A stretch of DNA of 64,000 nt from Flavobacterium hibernum (lineage in GTDB: Bacteria; Bacteroidota; Bacteroidia; Flavobacteriales; Flavobacteriaceae): the NCBI RefSeq assembly GCF_000832125.1, contig NZ_JPRK01000005.1, positions 186,001-250,000 on the forward strand, in the 5' to 3' direction. Of the stretch, positions 31,545 through 40,862 are shown piece after piece. The position numbers were made by a program, and so were the translations under genes. Below the pieces are notes generated by a model that saw only the letters and a program-made list of their open reading frames with translations, was not told the DNA's origin and did not search any database. Numbering within the stretch: position 1 is the stretch's first letter; each line of letters opens with the position of its first letter.

Positions 31545-31706
31545 AAAGTCGCAGAGGCGCAAAGTTTTGCTTCTCGCAGATTTGGCAGATTGAGCAGATT
31601 TATTCTTTTCAAATGGTAATTAAAATTTCTTTAATCTGCCAAATCTGCGAGAAACAAATATTATGCTACAAAAAAAGCCGCAAAGAATTTAAAACTTTGC
31701 GACTTT
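31545..31706. repeat. Nested inverted repeat with CGCAAAG and CTCGCAGATT elements
   Basis: Inner arms 31571-31591 and 31633-31653 are perfect over 21 bases. Outer arms (CGCAAAGTCGCA and AAAGTTTT on the left; AAAACTTTGCGACTTTG on the right) are complementary with an 8-base insertion. It lies between the AlkA-like and DUF5686 genes and is probably a dispersed flavobacterial palindrome. Confidence 0.75.
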
Positions 31707-31735
31707 GTAACTTTGATGCTTTGTACCTTTTATAA

Positions 31736-34237
31736 TTAGAAATAGAATCCGAAAGATCCCTTTATAGCAAATTTATGAGCATCTGGCATGTCTAAATAGT
31801 TTCCTCTCCATGAAAAATCAATACGAAAAACTTTAAAGATGTTTCCTATTCCGGCGTTGTATTCCCAATATACTTTTTCTGGCGCATTGTATGGTAATCC
31901 AGAAGCATTTATAGCTCGGTTGGCGTCAGAAATAGTTCCGTGAACAGCTCTAACCCCAATAAATTCCCTCCAGTTTAATTTTCTCATAAACGGAACCCTG
32001 GCAAACAATCTTCCTCCAAAATCATGATTCCATTGTAAAGTTGTATATTGATCTGTTACAAATTCATAGAAATTCAAGTTACTAAACGTATTTTCGATCG
32101 TAAAGTAAGTTTGGTTACCCGGAATTACACTCATTAATCCTAACGGAATTGTTCCAAAGGTTTTCCCTGTTTCAAGAATAATATTTGATCTTCCTAATGG
32201 TCCAATAATAATAGGTTGTTTATAGAATATTTGAATTTTCTCGTAAGCGAAATCACTATTCAAAACTCCCTTTAAACCATAACTAAAGTTAACAAAGAAA
32301 TGACTAAATGGGCTATCTACAAGACTACGCTCTACTCCATAACCAATTGTTTTACGATTGGGCATGTATTCAAATTGAATATTTGCTTCAGACTGTGTTA
32401 CTTTACTTTCTATAACGCCCGTTGGGTTTGTTGCGGAGGGCAAAGTGGTGTAATAATCTAAACTAAAGGTTGGCGATGCCGACTCCAGCGTACGATAAGA
32501 CAATCCTGCTTGAATAAGAAAATTCTTTTTAGGCTCTATTTCAAACGAAACATTACTTAAATTAATATTTGTCAACTTACCATTACTTCCCGTTGTGAAC
32601 AATGCCGAAGAGGCAAAACTTCGTCCTAAAATATCATTTGTTGTCGTTAAACTGGCTCCAATTTGTTCAATATCACGCCTATTTCCTCCAGAAATAATGA
32701 TTCGATTTTTCTTATCGATCATCCATTTTCCAGAAACTCCATATTTAAATTTATTATCATCAAAACCATAAGCGGTATAAGCTTGTATACGCCAAGGATC
32801 GTTTGGTCCAAAATATGTTCTTCCTCCTGCACGAAGCCTCAAGCCTTCGACCTCATTATATCCAAATGTGGAAAAAATAGGCCCAAAATCGAAGTTTTTA
32901 AACTCAACATAACCACTTCCTAAAATAGAGACGAGACTATAGAGTTGCTTAAATCGTTTAACGGTCTGCAATGTATCGAGCATTTTATAAATACCCGCTT
33001 CGTCTTTATTTAATTTCTCAAAGCGATTTTCGTCCCAAAACTCTGGCGGCCGCTCATAAACTGCGTTATCAACATAATTGACTTCTTCTTTATAAAATTT
33101 TTCAGGTTTCTGAAGATTGAATTTATGGTTTCTGTACAAAGTGGTACGTTTTCCATAAACTCCTTTTGATTTTTCTTTTTTATTTAAAGCAAAATCAGAC
33201 ATCATATAATCTCTTGTCAGTAAAAAAACAGAGTCGTTTTCTACGTCAAATTCCTGTTCTATATAAATATCTTTTACCCAGTTAATATTGGCACTTTTAG
33301 TAACGCCCATATTAATTTTCTTGATCGCAAAAGTGGTATCATTAACCCAAAAATCTCCTTTAAAGGTTAGTTCATTTTTACGTCTTGGATAAAAAACAAT
33401 ATTATAACACCATTTTTTATCAATATAAGCACTGTCTTTTAATACATAATTGTACACGTCAATTCCTGTTCTTGACAGTGGACTTGTAAAACTTTTATCA
33501 AAAAATTTAAGGTGATTATCGTAAATATTATAATCTGAATATAGATCTTTTACGAAAGATAAAATTTGTTGATTTCCATTAAAACCGGACATTTTATTTC
33601 CAGTCATATTTTCTTTTACCTTTTTTATTTTATTATCTCCATAAACATCGTAAACAGATTCATTAATAAAAATTGGAAGGTATGTTTTTCCGGTAACGTC
33701 AGATGTATCAATGTGTTTAAAGATAAACTCCATTCCTTTAAAGAGCTTATTCTTCATAAATGCACTATCGATCGTGTTCATATCAAACTCGACTTTCTCG
33801 TACTTTTGCATTTGATATTGATCAAACTGATAAAGTCCGTTTTTACGCTTTCTTTCCCAAATTTTTCTCAATATATCTAAGGCCGGATTATTCTTCTTAG
33901 AAGTTTTCCCGGTATAAATTACAACCTCACTAAGCACTTCGGCTTCATTAAGAACAATAACAAAATTATAATTGACTGCTTTTTCTAAGGGCACTTCTTT
34001 ATCCGAAAATCCTGCCGAAGTAACCAACAAAGCAGTATATGTATTTGGCGATTCTAAATAAAAACGACCATCTTCATTAGAAACGATTCCTGTATTTGAT
34101 CCTTTAAAAACAATATTTGCAAAAGGAATTGGCTGTTTAGATTTATCCAAAACAATTCCACTCACTTTAGTTTGTGCAGTAGCGATACTCGCAAATACAA
34201 GTACAAAAAACAGGCTGAGTAAAATTATTTTTTTCAT
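31736..34237 (-). CDS. DUF5686 / carboxypeptidase-regulatory-like outer-membrane protein
   Basis: 833 residues with a signal peptide (to about 21, ATAQ). Residues 24-100 are a carboxypeptidase-regulatory-like beta-sandwich (VSGIVLDKSKQPIPFANIVF, SNEDGRFYL), and the rest is the DUF5686 barrel-type domain ending GSFGFYF. Such proteins are common in Bacteroidota, sit in the outer membrane and have no assigned function. It is monocistronic. About 70 bases upstream lies the pdhB gene end, with a terminator between. Confidence 0.82.
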   Translation of the reverse strand: MKKIILLSLFFVLVFASIATAQTKVSGIVLDKSKQPIPFANIVFKGSNTGIVSNEDGRFYLESPNTYTALLVTSAGFSDKEVPLEKAVNYNFVIVLNEAEVLSEVVIYTGKTSKKNNPALDILRKIWERKRKNGLYQFDQYQMQKYEKVEFDMNTIDSAFMKNKLFKGMEFIFKHIDTSDVTGKTYLPIFINESVYDVYGDNKIKKVKENMTGNKMSGFNGNQQILSFVKDLYSDYNIYDNHLKFFDKSFTSPLSRTGIDVYNYVLKDSAYIDKKWCYNIVFYPRRKNELTFKGDFWVNDTTFAIKKINMGVTKSANINWVKDIYIEQEFDVENDSVFLLTRDYMMSDFALNKKEKSKGVYGKRTTLYRNHKFNLQKPEKFYKEEVNYVDNAVYERPPEFWDENRFEKLNKDEAGIYKMLDTLQTVKRFKQLYSLVSILGSGYVEFKNFDFGPIFSTFGYNEVEGLRLRAGGRTYFGPNDPWRIQAYTAYGFDDNKFKYGVSGKWMIDKKNRIIISGGNRRDIEQIGASLTTTNDILGRSFASSALFTTGSNGKLTNINLSNVSFEIEPKKNFLIQAGLSYRTLESASPTFSLDYYTTLPSATNPTGVIESKVTQSEANIQFEYMPNRKTIGYGVERSLVDSPFSHFFVNFSYGLKGVLNSDFAYEKIQIFYKQPIIIGPLGRSNIILETGKTFGTIPLGLMSVIPGNQTYFTIENTFSNLNFYEFVTDQYTTLQWNHDFGGRLFARVPFMRKLNWREFIGVRAVHGTISDANRAINASGLPYNAPEKVYWEYNAGIGNIFKVFRIDFSWRGNYLDMPDAHKFAIKGSFGFYF

Positions 34238-34245
34238 AATCCGGC

Positions 34246-34286
34246 AAAAAAAAACTTCATCAATTAATTATGACTGATGAAGTTTT
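34246..34286 (-). terminator. Intrinsic terminator of pdhB
   Basis: AAAACTTCATCA / TGATGAAGTTTT stem with a 12-base loop and T9 on the minus strand, just past the pdhB stop. Confidence 0.9.
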
Positions 34287-34305
34287 AAGAGTATTGTTTA
34301 TTTGA

Positions 34306-35283
34306 CTATTTGTACATTACTTTTTTTACTGCTTTTACTACATCAGCTGCATTTGGCAACCAGTCTTTTAGTAAAACAGGAGAGTAAGGCGCAGGTGTAT
34401 CTGCAGTAGTAATACGTTGAATTGGCGCATCAAGAAAATCAAAAGCTTGTTCTTGTACGATATAAGTGATTTCAGATGAAATACTTGCAAATGGCCAAGC
34501 TTCTTCTAAAATTACTAAACGATTTGTTTTTTTAACAGAAGCAAGAATAGCATCTTTATCCATTGGACGAACTGTTCTTAAATCGATAATTTCACATGAA
34601 ATTCCTTCTTTAGCCAATTCATCAGCAGCGATAAAAGCTTCTTTGATAATTTTACCAAAAGACACGATTGTTACATCTGTTCCTTCACGTTTAACATCAG
34701 CAACTCCAAGAGGAATTGTATATTCTCCGTCTGGCACTTCACCTTTATCACCATACATTTGCTCAGATTCCATGAAAATCACAGGATCATTATCACGAAT
34801 TGCAGCTTTTAAAAGTCCTTTTGCATCGTAAGGAGTTGAAGGCACAACAACTTTAAGACCTGGAGTGTTAGCAAACCAGTTTTCTAAAGCTTGAGAGTGA
34901 GTAGCTCCTAATTGACCTGCAGAAGCAGTTGGTCCACGAAAAACGATAGGCACATTAAATTGTCCTCCTGTCATTTGACGCATTTTAGCAGCATTATTTA
35001 TAATTTGATCAATACCTACTAAACAGAAGTTGAAAGTCATATATTCAACAATAGGACGACAACCGTTCATAGCTGATCCTACTGCAATTCCTGTAAAACC
35101 AAGCTCTGCGATTGGAGTATCAATTACTCTTTTTTCGCCAAACTCAGCAAGCATTCCTTTTGAAGCTTTATATGCTCCATTATATTCTGCAACTTCTTCG
35201 CCCATTAAATATATGGATTCATCGTGACGCATTTCTTCGCTCATCGCTTCACAAATGGCCTCTCTAAATTGTATTGTTCTCAT
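34306..35283 (-). CDS. pdhB: Pyruvate dehydrogenase E1 component, beta subunit
   Basis: 325 residues of the transketolase-like E1 beta family: GEEVAEYNGAYKASKGM at about 28-44 with the Glu that activates thiamine diphosphate, GTHSQ-type sequence at about 127-131 (GATHSQALENW), and the C-terminal domain with EEAWPFASISSEI. With an alpha subunit, E2 and E3 it makes acetyl-CoA from pyruvate. The alpha gene is not adjacent in this window, so the complex is split in this genome. A 2-oxoisovalerate dehydrogenase beta subunit is the main alternative. Confidence 0.88.
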   Translation of the reverse strand: MRTIQFREAICEAMSEEMRHDESIYLMGEEVAEYNGAYKASKGMLAEFGEKRVIDTPIAELGFTGIAVGSAMNGCRPIVEYMTFNFCLVGIDQIINNAAKMRQMTGGQFNVPIVFRGPTASAGQLGATHSQALENWFANTPGLKVVVPSTPYDAKGLLKAAIRDNDPVIFMESEQMYGDKGEVPDGEYTIPLGVADVKREGTDVTIVSFGKIIKEAFIAADELAKEGISCEIIDLRTVRPMDKDAILASVKKTNRLVILEEAWPFASISSEITYIVQEQAFDFLDAPIQRITTADTPAPYSPVLLKDWLPNAADVVKAVKKVMYK

Positions 35284-35314
35284 ATTTATATTGTATGTTG
35301 AATTTTCTGAAGAG

Positions 35315-35322
35315 CAAAAATA
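35315..35322 (-). promoter_or_regulatory. -7 box of pdhB
   Basis: TATTTTTG on the minus strand fits TAnnTTTG, about 32 bases before the pdhB start. A matching -33 element is not clear. Confidence 0.4.
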
Positions 35323-35775
35323 AATATTTTAAATAACTTAAATGCATAAAATACATTTAAAATCACATGAACTTCATCCCTACCTAAGCTTTTAACTTTT
35401 TAAAAATTATTGTGATATTAACGAAATCGATATAATAAGTGTGTTTTCATCATAAAAAACATTTTTCAGACAAACTCTACTTTATTTGTTTGATTCTTAT
35501 TTTGCAAAATTCTATCTATATAACGTAGCAATTGAAAATGTAGTATGAACACATATAAATTTCAACACTTTAGCAGCCTTCTTAATTTGCAAAATCCTTA
35601 GCAATCAATTGAATTGACTGCATTATCACTGTTGAACCACGATAAAAAGACTTCATAATTTCAGAATCTGCGAAAACGTAATAGTTTTTTAAAAATATTA
35701 TGCATGCATAGTATAATTATTCCGAATTAAATTCTAAATTTGTAAAAGCATATTATAAATCCAAAATATATACTT
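35323..35775. other. Intergenic region between divergent pdhB and etfB
   Basis: About 450 bases with no ORF of note on either strand. A -7-type box TAAATTTG at 35735-35742 lies 33 bases before etfB and is its likely promoter. Otherwise nothing structured was recognised. Confidence 0.5.
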
Positions 35776-36522
35776 ATGAAAATATTAGTTTGCATCAGCC
35801 ACGTGCCTGATACTACTTCAAAAATCAACTTCTCCAATGGTGATTCAGAATTTGATACCAATGGTGTACAATATGTAATTAATCCTAATGATGAGTTTGG
35901 TTTAACTCGTGCAATTTGGTTCCAAGAACAACAAGGCGCAACTGTAACTGTGGTAAATGTTGGAGGCCCTGACACAGAGCCAACTTTACGTAAAGCATTG
36001 GCAATTGGTGCAAACGAAGCAATTCGTGTAAATGCTAATCCAACTGATGGTTTTTTCGTTGCAAAACAATTAGCTGAAGTAATTAAAAACGGTGGTTACG
36101 ATTTAGTAATCGCTGGTAAGGAATCTTTAGATTATAATGGAGGAATGGTTCCTGGAATGATTGCTGGAATTTTAGGCTCTAACTTTTTAAACTCTTGTAC
36201 AGCCTTAACTGTTGACGGAAACAACGTAAAAGCGGTTCGTGAAATCGATGGTGGAAAAGAAACTGTAAGTACAACTTTACCTTTAATCATTGGCGGTCAA
36301 AAAGGTCTTGTTGAAGAAAAAGATTTACGTATTCCAAACATGAGAGGAATTATGACTGCTAGAACAAAAGCTTTAACTATTCTAGAGCCAGTTGACGCTC
36401 CAGTAAATACAAAAGCGGTTAAATTTGAAAAACCAGCTCCAAAATCAGCAGTGAAATTAGTTTCTCCTGATAATTTAGATGAGTTAATCAATTTATTACA
36501 CAACGAGGCTAAGGTGATTTAA
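35776..36522 (+). CDS. etfB: Electron transfer flavoprotein beta subunit
   Basis: 248 residues. MKILVCISHVPDTTSKI at the N-terminus and GKESLDYNGGMVPGMIA near residue 113 are the AMP-binding features of the family; the C-terminal stretch includes LPLIIGGQKGLVEE. It pairs with EtfA to carry electrons from acyl-CoA dehydrogenases to the quinone pool. It is followed at 36,667 by etfA on the same strand, with a 144-base spacer full of AAATCTAAAATC repeats. Confidence 0.95.
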   Translation: MKILVCISHVPDTTSKINFSNGDSEFDTNGVQYVINPNDEFGLTRAIWFQEQQGATVTVVNVGGPDTEPTLRKALAIGANEAIRVNANPTDGFFVAKQLAEVIKNGGYDLVIAGKESLDYNGGMVPGMIAGILGSNFLNSCTALTVDGNNVKAVREIDGGKETVSTTLPLIIGGQKGLVEEKDLRIPNMRGIMTARTKALTILEPVDAPVNTKAVKFEKPAPKSAVKLVSPDNLDELINLLHNEAKVI

Positions 36523-36666
36523 GATTGTAGAGTTTAGATTTTAGATTGCAGAACGCAATACAAAATCTAAAATTACATTTGATTCACTTCAAAATCTAAA
36601 ATCAATAATCTTTTTAGATTTCATTTTCAAAAATCTGAAATCTAAAATCTAAAATCTAAAATTGTT
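36523..36666. repeat. AAATCTAAAATC-type repeat tract between etfB and etfA
   Basis: Several copies of AATCTAAAAT and the complement ATTTTAGATT fill the spacer, in both orientations (for example near 36,563-36,571 and 36,637-36,661). The same unit recurs at 47,279-47,404 and near 5405-5440, 3628-3645 and 17,920-17,955. They can fold into hairpins. Confidence 0.7.
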
Positions 36667-37635
36667 ATGTCAATATTAATATATGCAGAATCTGCAGAAG
36701 GAAAATTTAAAAAAGTTGCTTTTGAATTAGCATCTTACGCTAAAAAAGTAGCTGAATCATTAGGAACAACCGTTACAGCTTTAACTATTAACACTAGCGA
36801 CGTAAGCGAATTAGCTAAATACGGAGTTGATAAGGTGTTAAAAGTAACAAACGACAAATTAGCAGGTTTTACTGCTAAGGCTTACGCCGATGTAATCAAA
36901 CAAGCTGCTGAAAAAGAAGGAACAAAAGTAGTTTTACTTTCTTCTACAACAGATAGTATCTACCTTTCATCATTAGTAGCAGTGGCTTTAAACGCTGGTT
37001 TTGCTTCAAATGTGGTTGGATTACCGGTAAGCACTTCCCCTTTTCAGGTAAAAAGAAATGCTTTCTCAAACAAAGCTTTTAACATTACAGAAATCAATAC
37101 AGATGTAAAAGTTCTTGGCTTGGCTAAAAACTCTTACGGAATTTTTGAAAGTGCAGGATCTGCTACTGAAGAAGATTTTAACCCTACAATTGGAGACAAT
37201 GACTTTGGAGTAAAAGTAGAATCTGTAGAAAAAGTAACAGGAAAAGTATCTATTGCTGATGCTGATGTTGTAGTTTCTGGCGGACGTGGATTGAAAGGTC
37301 CTGAAAACTGGGGATTAGTAGAAGATCTTGCTGCTGTACTTGGTGCTGCAACTGCATGTTCTAAACCGGTTTCAGACTTAGGATGGAGACCTCATAGCGA
37401 GCACGTTGGACAAACAGGAAAACCGGTTGCAACAAACTTATATATTGCTATTGGAATTTCTGGAGCAATCCAGCATATTGCCGGAATCAACTCTTCAAAA
37501 GTAAAAGTTGTTATCAATAATGATCCAGAAGCTCCTTTCTTTAAAGTTGCTGATTATGGTGTTGTTGGAGATGCTTTTGAAATTGTACCACAATTAATTG
37601 AGAAATTAAAAGCTTTTAAAGCACAACACTCTTAA
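36667..37635 (+). CDS. etfA: Electron transfer flavoprotein alpha subunit
   Basis: 322 residues. The C-terminal FAD-binding domain is clear: SGGRGLKGPENWGLVEDLAA, GATACSKPVSDLGWRP, HVGQTGKPV and ISGAIQHIAGI. It binds the FAD that takes electrons from partner dehydrogenases and passes them to ETF-ubiquinone oxidoreductase. It is downstream of etfB and probably in the same transcript through the repeat spacer. A hairpin terminator follows at about 37,661. Confidence 0.96.
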   Translation: MSILIYAESAEGKFKKVAFELASYAKKVAESLGTTVTALTINTSDVSELAKYGVDKVLKVTNDKLAGFTAKAYADVIKQAAEKEGTKVVLLSSTTDSIYLSSLVAVALNAGFASNVVGLPVSTSPFQVKRNAFSNKAFNITEINTDVKVLGLAKNSYGIFESAGSATEEDFNPTIGDNDFGVKVESVEKVTGKVSIADADVVVSGGRGLKGPENWGLVEDLAAVLGAATACSKPVSDLGWRPHSEHVGQTGKPVATNLYIAIGISGAIQHIAGINSSKVKVVINNDPEAPFFKVADYGVVGDAFEIVPQLIEKLKAFKAQHS

Positions 37636-37660
37636 TTTAGAAATTCTCTATAAAAATATA

Positions 37661-37707
37661 GCTGCCTAAAAATAAGATAATCGTATCTTTGCTTTAGGTG
37701 GCTTTTT
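37661..37707 (+). terminator. Probable terminator of etfA
   Basis: GCTGCCTAAA pairs with TTTAGGTGGC (two G-U), with an inner AAGATA/TATCTT extension, then T6. The sequence TATCTTTG inside it also fits a -7 box, so it might double as a weak promoter for the DUF151 gene. Confidence 0.7.
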
Positions 37708-37800
37708 TGTTCCATATTTTTTGATTAAAATTGCACCTTTATTTTCCAATCAAAAAAAGTATTAAAATGAGGCATTAATTGCCCTTTTTTACCCATATAT

Positions 37801-38424
37801 ATGAGTCTAGTTAAATTATCCATAAAAGGAATTTCATACAGTCAAACTCAAAATGGCGCTTATGCCTTAATTTTGAATGAAGTTGATGGTGAAAGAAAAT
37901 TACCAATAGTTATTGGTGCTTTTGAAGCACAATCAATTGCTATTGCATTAGAAAAAGAAATCAAACCTCCTCGCCCATTAACACACGATCTATTCAAAAA
38001 CTTCGCCGAAAGATTTGATATTGTCGTAAAACAGGTCATCATTCACAAACTTGTTGATGGTGTATTCTATTCTAGTTTGATCTGCGAAAGAGACAAAATC
38101 GAAGAAATTATCGACGCAAGAACTTCTGATGCAATCGCATTAGCCTTACGCTTTAACGCTCCGATTTTTACTTATAAAAACATACTTGATAAAGCTGGTA
38201 TTTACTTAAAATCAAATACAGCAGAAACAGATCAGGGTTCTCAGGAAATTGATGATGTACTTTCGAATCCGGAAACTTTTGGACATGAAGAAGAAACAAA
38301 TCAATCTGGCGATGTTTACGCAAAACATACTTTACAAGAACTAAACGAACTTTTAGATCAGGCAGTTTCTCAAGAAGATTATGAAAAAGCAGCCAAAATT
38401 AGAGACGAAATCTCTAAAAGATAA
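37801..38424 (+). CDS. Bifunctional nuclease family protein (DUF151) with C-terminal UVR motif
   Basis: 207 residues. Residues 1-135 are the DUF151/BFN domain (LPIVIGAFEAQSIAIALE, PRPLTHDLFKNF, RTSDAIALALRFNAPIF). The last 35 residues form a UvrB/UvrC-type motif (LLDQAVSQEDYEKAAKIRDE). Plant members show nuclease activity on RNA and DNA; bacterial function is unclear. The UVR motif may mediate a protein contact, as in UvrB-UvrC. The ATG at 37,801 is preceded by ATAT-rich sequence with no Shine-Dalgarno, usual here. Confidence 0.88.
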   Translation: MSLVKLSIKGISYSQTQNGAYALILNEVDGERKLPIVIGAFEAQSIAIALEKEIKPPRPLTHDLFKNFAERFDIVVKQVIIHKLVDGVFYSSLICERDKIEEIIDARTSDAIALALRFNAPIFTYKNILDKAGIYLKSNTAETDQGSQEIDDVLSNPETFGHEEETNQSGDVYAKHTLQELNELLDQAVSQEDYEKAAKIRDEISKR

Positions 38425-38431
38425 TTCTCAC

Positions 38432-38509
38432 GTTTAATCGTTGATTTGTTTATTTGTTAAATCGATTAGACAAACAAACAAAAACGATTAAACAAATCCA
38501 CGATTAAAC
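38432..38509. repeat. Imperfect inverted repeat before thyA
   Basis: GTTTAATCG (38432-38440) is complementary to CGATTAAAC at 38485-38493 and again at 38501-38509, with GTTTATTTGTT against ACAAACAAAC between. It forms a hairpin 13 bases before the thyA start and could act as terminator of the upstream gene or as mRNA structure. Confidence 0.6.
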
Positions 38510-38521
38510 AATTAAACGGCA

Positions 38522-39373
38522 ATGAAACAATACTTAGATTTAGTACAGCATGTTTTAGAAAATGGCTGTCAAAAAGGAGATAGAACAGGAACGGGAACCA
38601 AAAGTGTTTTTGGCTACCAGATGCGTTTTGATTTAAGTGAAGGTTTCCCAATGGTTACTACTAAAAAATTACACCTAAAATCTATTATTTACGAATTACT
38701 TTGGTTTTTAAAAGGCGATACTAATATAAAATACCTTCAGGAGAATGGAGTAAAAATCTGGGATGCATGGGCAGATTCCAACGGCGATTTAGGCCCTGTT
38801 TATGGTCATCAATGGCGCAATTGGAATAGTGAAGAAATTGATCAGATCTCTGAATTAATTACAGAATTAAAAACAAACCCAAATAGCAGAAGAATGTTAG
38901 TTTCGGCTTGGAATCCATGTGTTTTACCTGACACAAAAAAATCATTCGAAGAAAATGTAGCCAATAATAAAGCTGCTTTACCTCCTTGTCATGCTTTTTT
39001 TCAGTTTTACGTAGCAAGTCCAGATCTTGAAAAAGGAGAAACAAAAGGGAAACTTTCTTGTCAATTATACCAACGTAGTGCTGATATATTTTTAGGAGTT
39101 CCTTTTAACATTGCTTCTTATGCATTACTAACTATGATGATTGCTCAGGTTTGCGATTTAGAATATGGCGAATTCATTCATACATTTGGGGATGCACACA
39201 TTTACAACAATCACTTTGAACAACTAGAATTGCAATTGACACGCGAACCAAAACCATTACCAAAAATGATTTTAAATCCTGAGATTAAAAACATTTTCGA
39301 TTTTGATTATAACGATTTTACACTTGTAGATTATGAACCGCATGCCGGAATAAAAGGAAGTGTTGCTGTATAA
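38522..39373 (+). CDS. thyA: Thymidylate synthase
   Basis: 283 residues. The catalytic Cys is in [12 protein letters not shown], the folate and dUMP sites in [20 protein letters not shown], and RTGTGT near the N-terminus is the phosphate loop. It methylates dUMP with methylenetetrahydrofolate, giving dihydrofolate that the folA product at 40,310 recycles. Length is usual (about 264-290). Ends at a strong convergent terminator. Confidence 0.97.
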   Translation: MKQYLDLVQHVLENGCQKGDRTGTGTKSVFGYQMRFDLSEGFPMVTTKKLHLKSIIYELLWFLKGDTNIKYLQENGVKIWDAWADSNGDLGPVYGHQWRNWNSEEIDQISELITELKTNPNSRRMLVSAWNPCVLPDTKKSFEENVANNKAALPPCHAFFQFYVASPDLEKGETKGKLSCQLYQRSADIFLGVPFNIASYALLTMMIAQVCDLEYGEFIHTFGDAHIYNNHFEQLELQLTREPKPLPKMILNPEIKNIFDFDYNDFTLVDYEPHAGIKGSVAV

Positions 39374-39380
39374 AATTTAT

Positions 39381-39411
39381 AAAAAAATCCGCTTATAAGC
39401 GGATTTTTTTT
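39381..39411. terminator. Bidirectional terminator between thyA and the glycogen-binding-like gene
   Basis: AAATCCGCTTATAAGCGGATTT stem flanked by A7 and T8. Its T-run reaches the stop codon of the convergent gene. Confidence 0.9.
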
Positions 39412-39706
39412 ATACAACTAAAACACTATTTTCGCTTCCTGCAAAGTCATTCCACTTATAAGAATCGGCTTCAGGATCGTTAATATAAATTCCATCGATT
39501 ACGTACTTAAACTCGTAAATTGCATCTTTAACTAAATCATAAGTCGCTTTAAAAGTTCCGTTTTTTAACTTACTCAAAGTTCCTTCTTCTACGTTCCAAT
39601 TGTTAAAATCTCCAACTACCGCAGCTGAACTTGCATCTTTAGCTTCGACAGAAAATGTTACTTTACATACTGGCTTTGTTTTAATAAATTGCTTCTTTAA
39701 AGACAT
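39410..39706 (-). CDS. Isoamylase early-set / AMPK-type carbohydrate-binding domain protein
   Basis: 98 residues comprising a single Ig-like E-set domain: VGDFNNWN at about 31-38 and YEFKYVIDGIYINDPEAD near 63-80 are the signature of AMPK1_CBM (CBM48-related) modules. No signal peptide, so cytoplasmic. It might bind glycogen or an alpha-glucan, or be a free-standing regulatory domain. Such stand-alone copies are frequent in flavobacteria; function is unassigned. It is convergent with thyA. Confidence 0.82.
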   Translation of the reverse strand: MSLKKQFIKTKPVCKVTFSVEAKDASSAAVVGDFNNWNVEEGTLSKLKNGTFKATYDLVKDAIYEFKYVIDGIYINDPEADSYKWNDFAGSENSVLVV

Positions 39707-39944
39707 AACTATTTAGTTTTTAGATTTATACATCTAAATTAAACAAAATCACTTAAACATTCAATACTCTTCTGGCCGATTTACGATAATATCAAAAACA
39801 GAATATTATTTTAATCGTATCCGTAATTAAATCCATAATATTTTTTGTAATTCAGATTCGTAACTCATTTTAAAACAAATATAATGCGATCAAAATATTG
39901 TGTTTTAAAAATAAATTTTAACTTTATGATCTCATTTACGCTTT

Positions 39945-40298
39945 ATGGAAAAAGAAGTACACGAACAATATGAACAATATGAATACGCGAGAAGAAGACT
40001 TAGACAAAAGAAGATTCTATATTTTCATTTTGTACTCTTTCTTTTAGGAAGTTTATTTTTATTTATTGCTAACAGATTTTTTGGTTTTGGCACCACAACT
40101 GATCAAAATTGGTGTATTTGGGCCATTACTATTTGGTTCTTTATTTTTATTTTACATTTTATAAAAGTCTATATTACAGACCGATTTATGAATAAAAAAT
40201 GGGAAAGAGAACAAATTGACAGACTTGTCGCATTACAGCAAAAAAGAATCAGTCAATTAGAATCCCGAGTGAACGAGGATACTGAAAGTAAAATTTAG
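39945..40298 (+). CDS. 2TM domain-containing protein
   Basis: 117 residues with two transmembrane helices (about 24-43 and 56-77), charged Arg/Lys/Glu-rich flanks at both ends and a short C-terminal coiled coil (IDRLVALQQKRISQLESRV). This is the 2TM family, found in Bacteroidota and sometimes fused to LytTR or histidine kinase domains. No function is known. It ends 11 bases before folA on the same strand and is probably co-transcribed. Confidence 0.8.
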   Translation: MEKEVHEQYEQYEYARRRLRQKKILYFHFVLFLLGSLFLFIANRFFGFGTTTDQNWCIWAITIWFFIFILHFIKVYITDRFMNKKWEREQIDRLVALQQKRISQLESRVNEDTESKI

Positions 40299-40309
40299 TT
40301 TAGAATACC

Positions 40310-40792
40310 ATGATTATAATGATAGCGGCTGTAGCCGAAAATAATGCCCTTGGAAAAAATAATGAATTAGTTTGGCATTTACCAAATGATTTTAAAAGAT
40401 TCAAATCGCTTACTACGAATCATCACATTATTATGGGCAGAAAAACTTTTGAAAGTTTTCCAAAACCTTTACCAAATAGAGTCCATATTGTAATAACACG
40501 TCAGAATGATTATCATCCAGAAGGCTGTATTGTTGTCGACAGTATAGAAAAAGCAATTGCCGCATGTCCTGAAAATGAAGATTCTTACATCATTGGTGGA
40601 GGCGAAATTTATAACTTAGGCTTACCTTATACTGACATTATAGAAATAACTAAAGTGCATCACACTTTTGATGCAGATGCTTTTTTTCCTAAAATCAAAG
40701 AAAGTGAATGGCAACTTGTTGAAGCGGAAGAAAACTTTAAAGACGAAAAACATCTTTACGATTACACTTACGAAACTTACATTAGAAAATAA
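40310..40792 (+). CDS. folA: Dihydrofolate reductase
   Basis: 160 residues. MIIMIAAVAENNALGKNNEL holds the N-terminal strand and the NADPH loop; WHLPNDFKRFK and HIIMGRKTFESFPKPLPNR follow, and IIGGGEIYNLGL is the Gly-rich cofactor turn. It reduces dihydrofolate to tetrahydrofolate using NADPH, completing the cycle with thyA close by. Ends with a terminator. Confidence 0.96.
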   Translation: MIIMIAAVAENNALGKNNELVWHLPNDFKRFKSLTTNHHIIMGRKTFESFPKPLPNRVHIVITRQNDYHPEGCIVVDSIEKAIAACPENEDSYIIGGGEIYNLGLPYTDIIEITKVHHTFDADAFFPKIKESEWQLVEAEENFKDEKHLYDYTYETYIRK

Positions 40793-40823
40793 AAAAACAC
40801 CCTCTTTTCAGAGGATGTTTTTT
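40793..40823 (+). terminator. Intrinsic terminator of folA
   Basis: AAACA-CCCTCT / AGAGGA-TGTTT stem with a TTTC loop and T6 tail, beginning right at the folA stop. Confidence 0.85.
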
Positions 40824-40862
40824 AAAAACGATTGATTTTTTACATCTGACTCTTTCGAGAAA

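Noticed and set aside
31491..31562. Longer N-terminus of the AlkA-like glycosylase
   Set aside because: The extension lies outside the glycosylase fold and partly in an intergenic palindrome.
36523..36666. CRISPR-like array
   Set aside because: The units are short, irregular, in both orientations and without unique spacers of constant length; no cas genes are present in the window.
37684..37691. Promoter of the DUF151 gene from TATCTTTG
   Set aside because: The box lies inside the etfA terminator stem and has no -33 TTG at the right distance, so it is mentioned only as a possibility.
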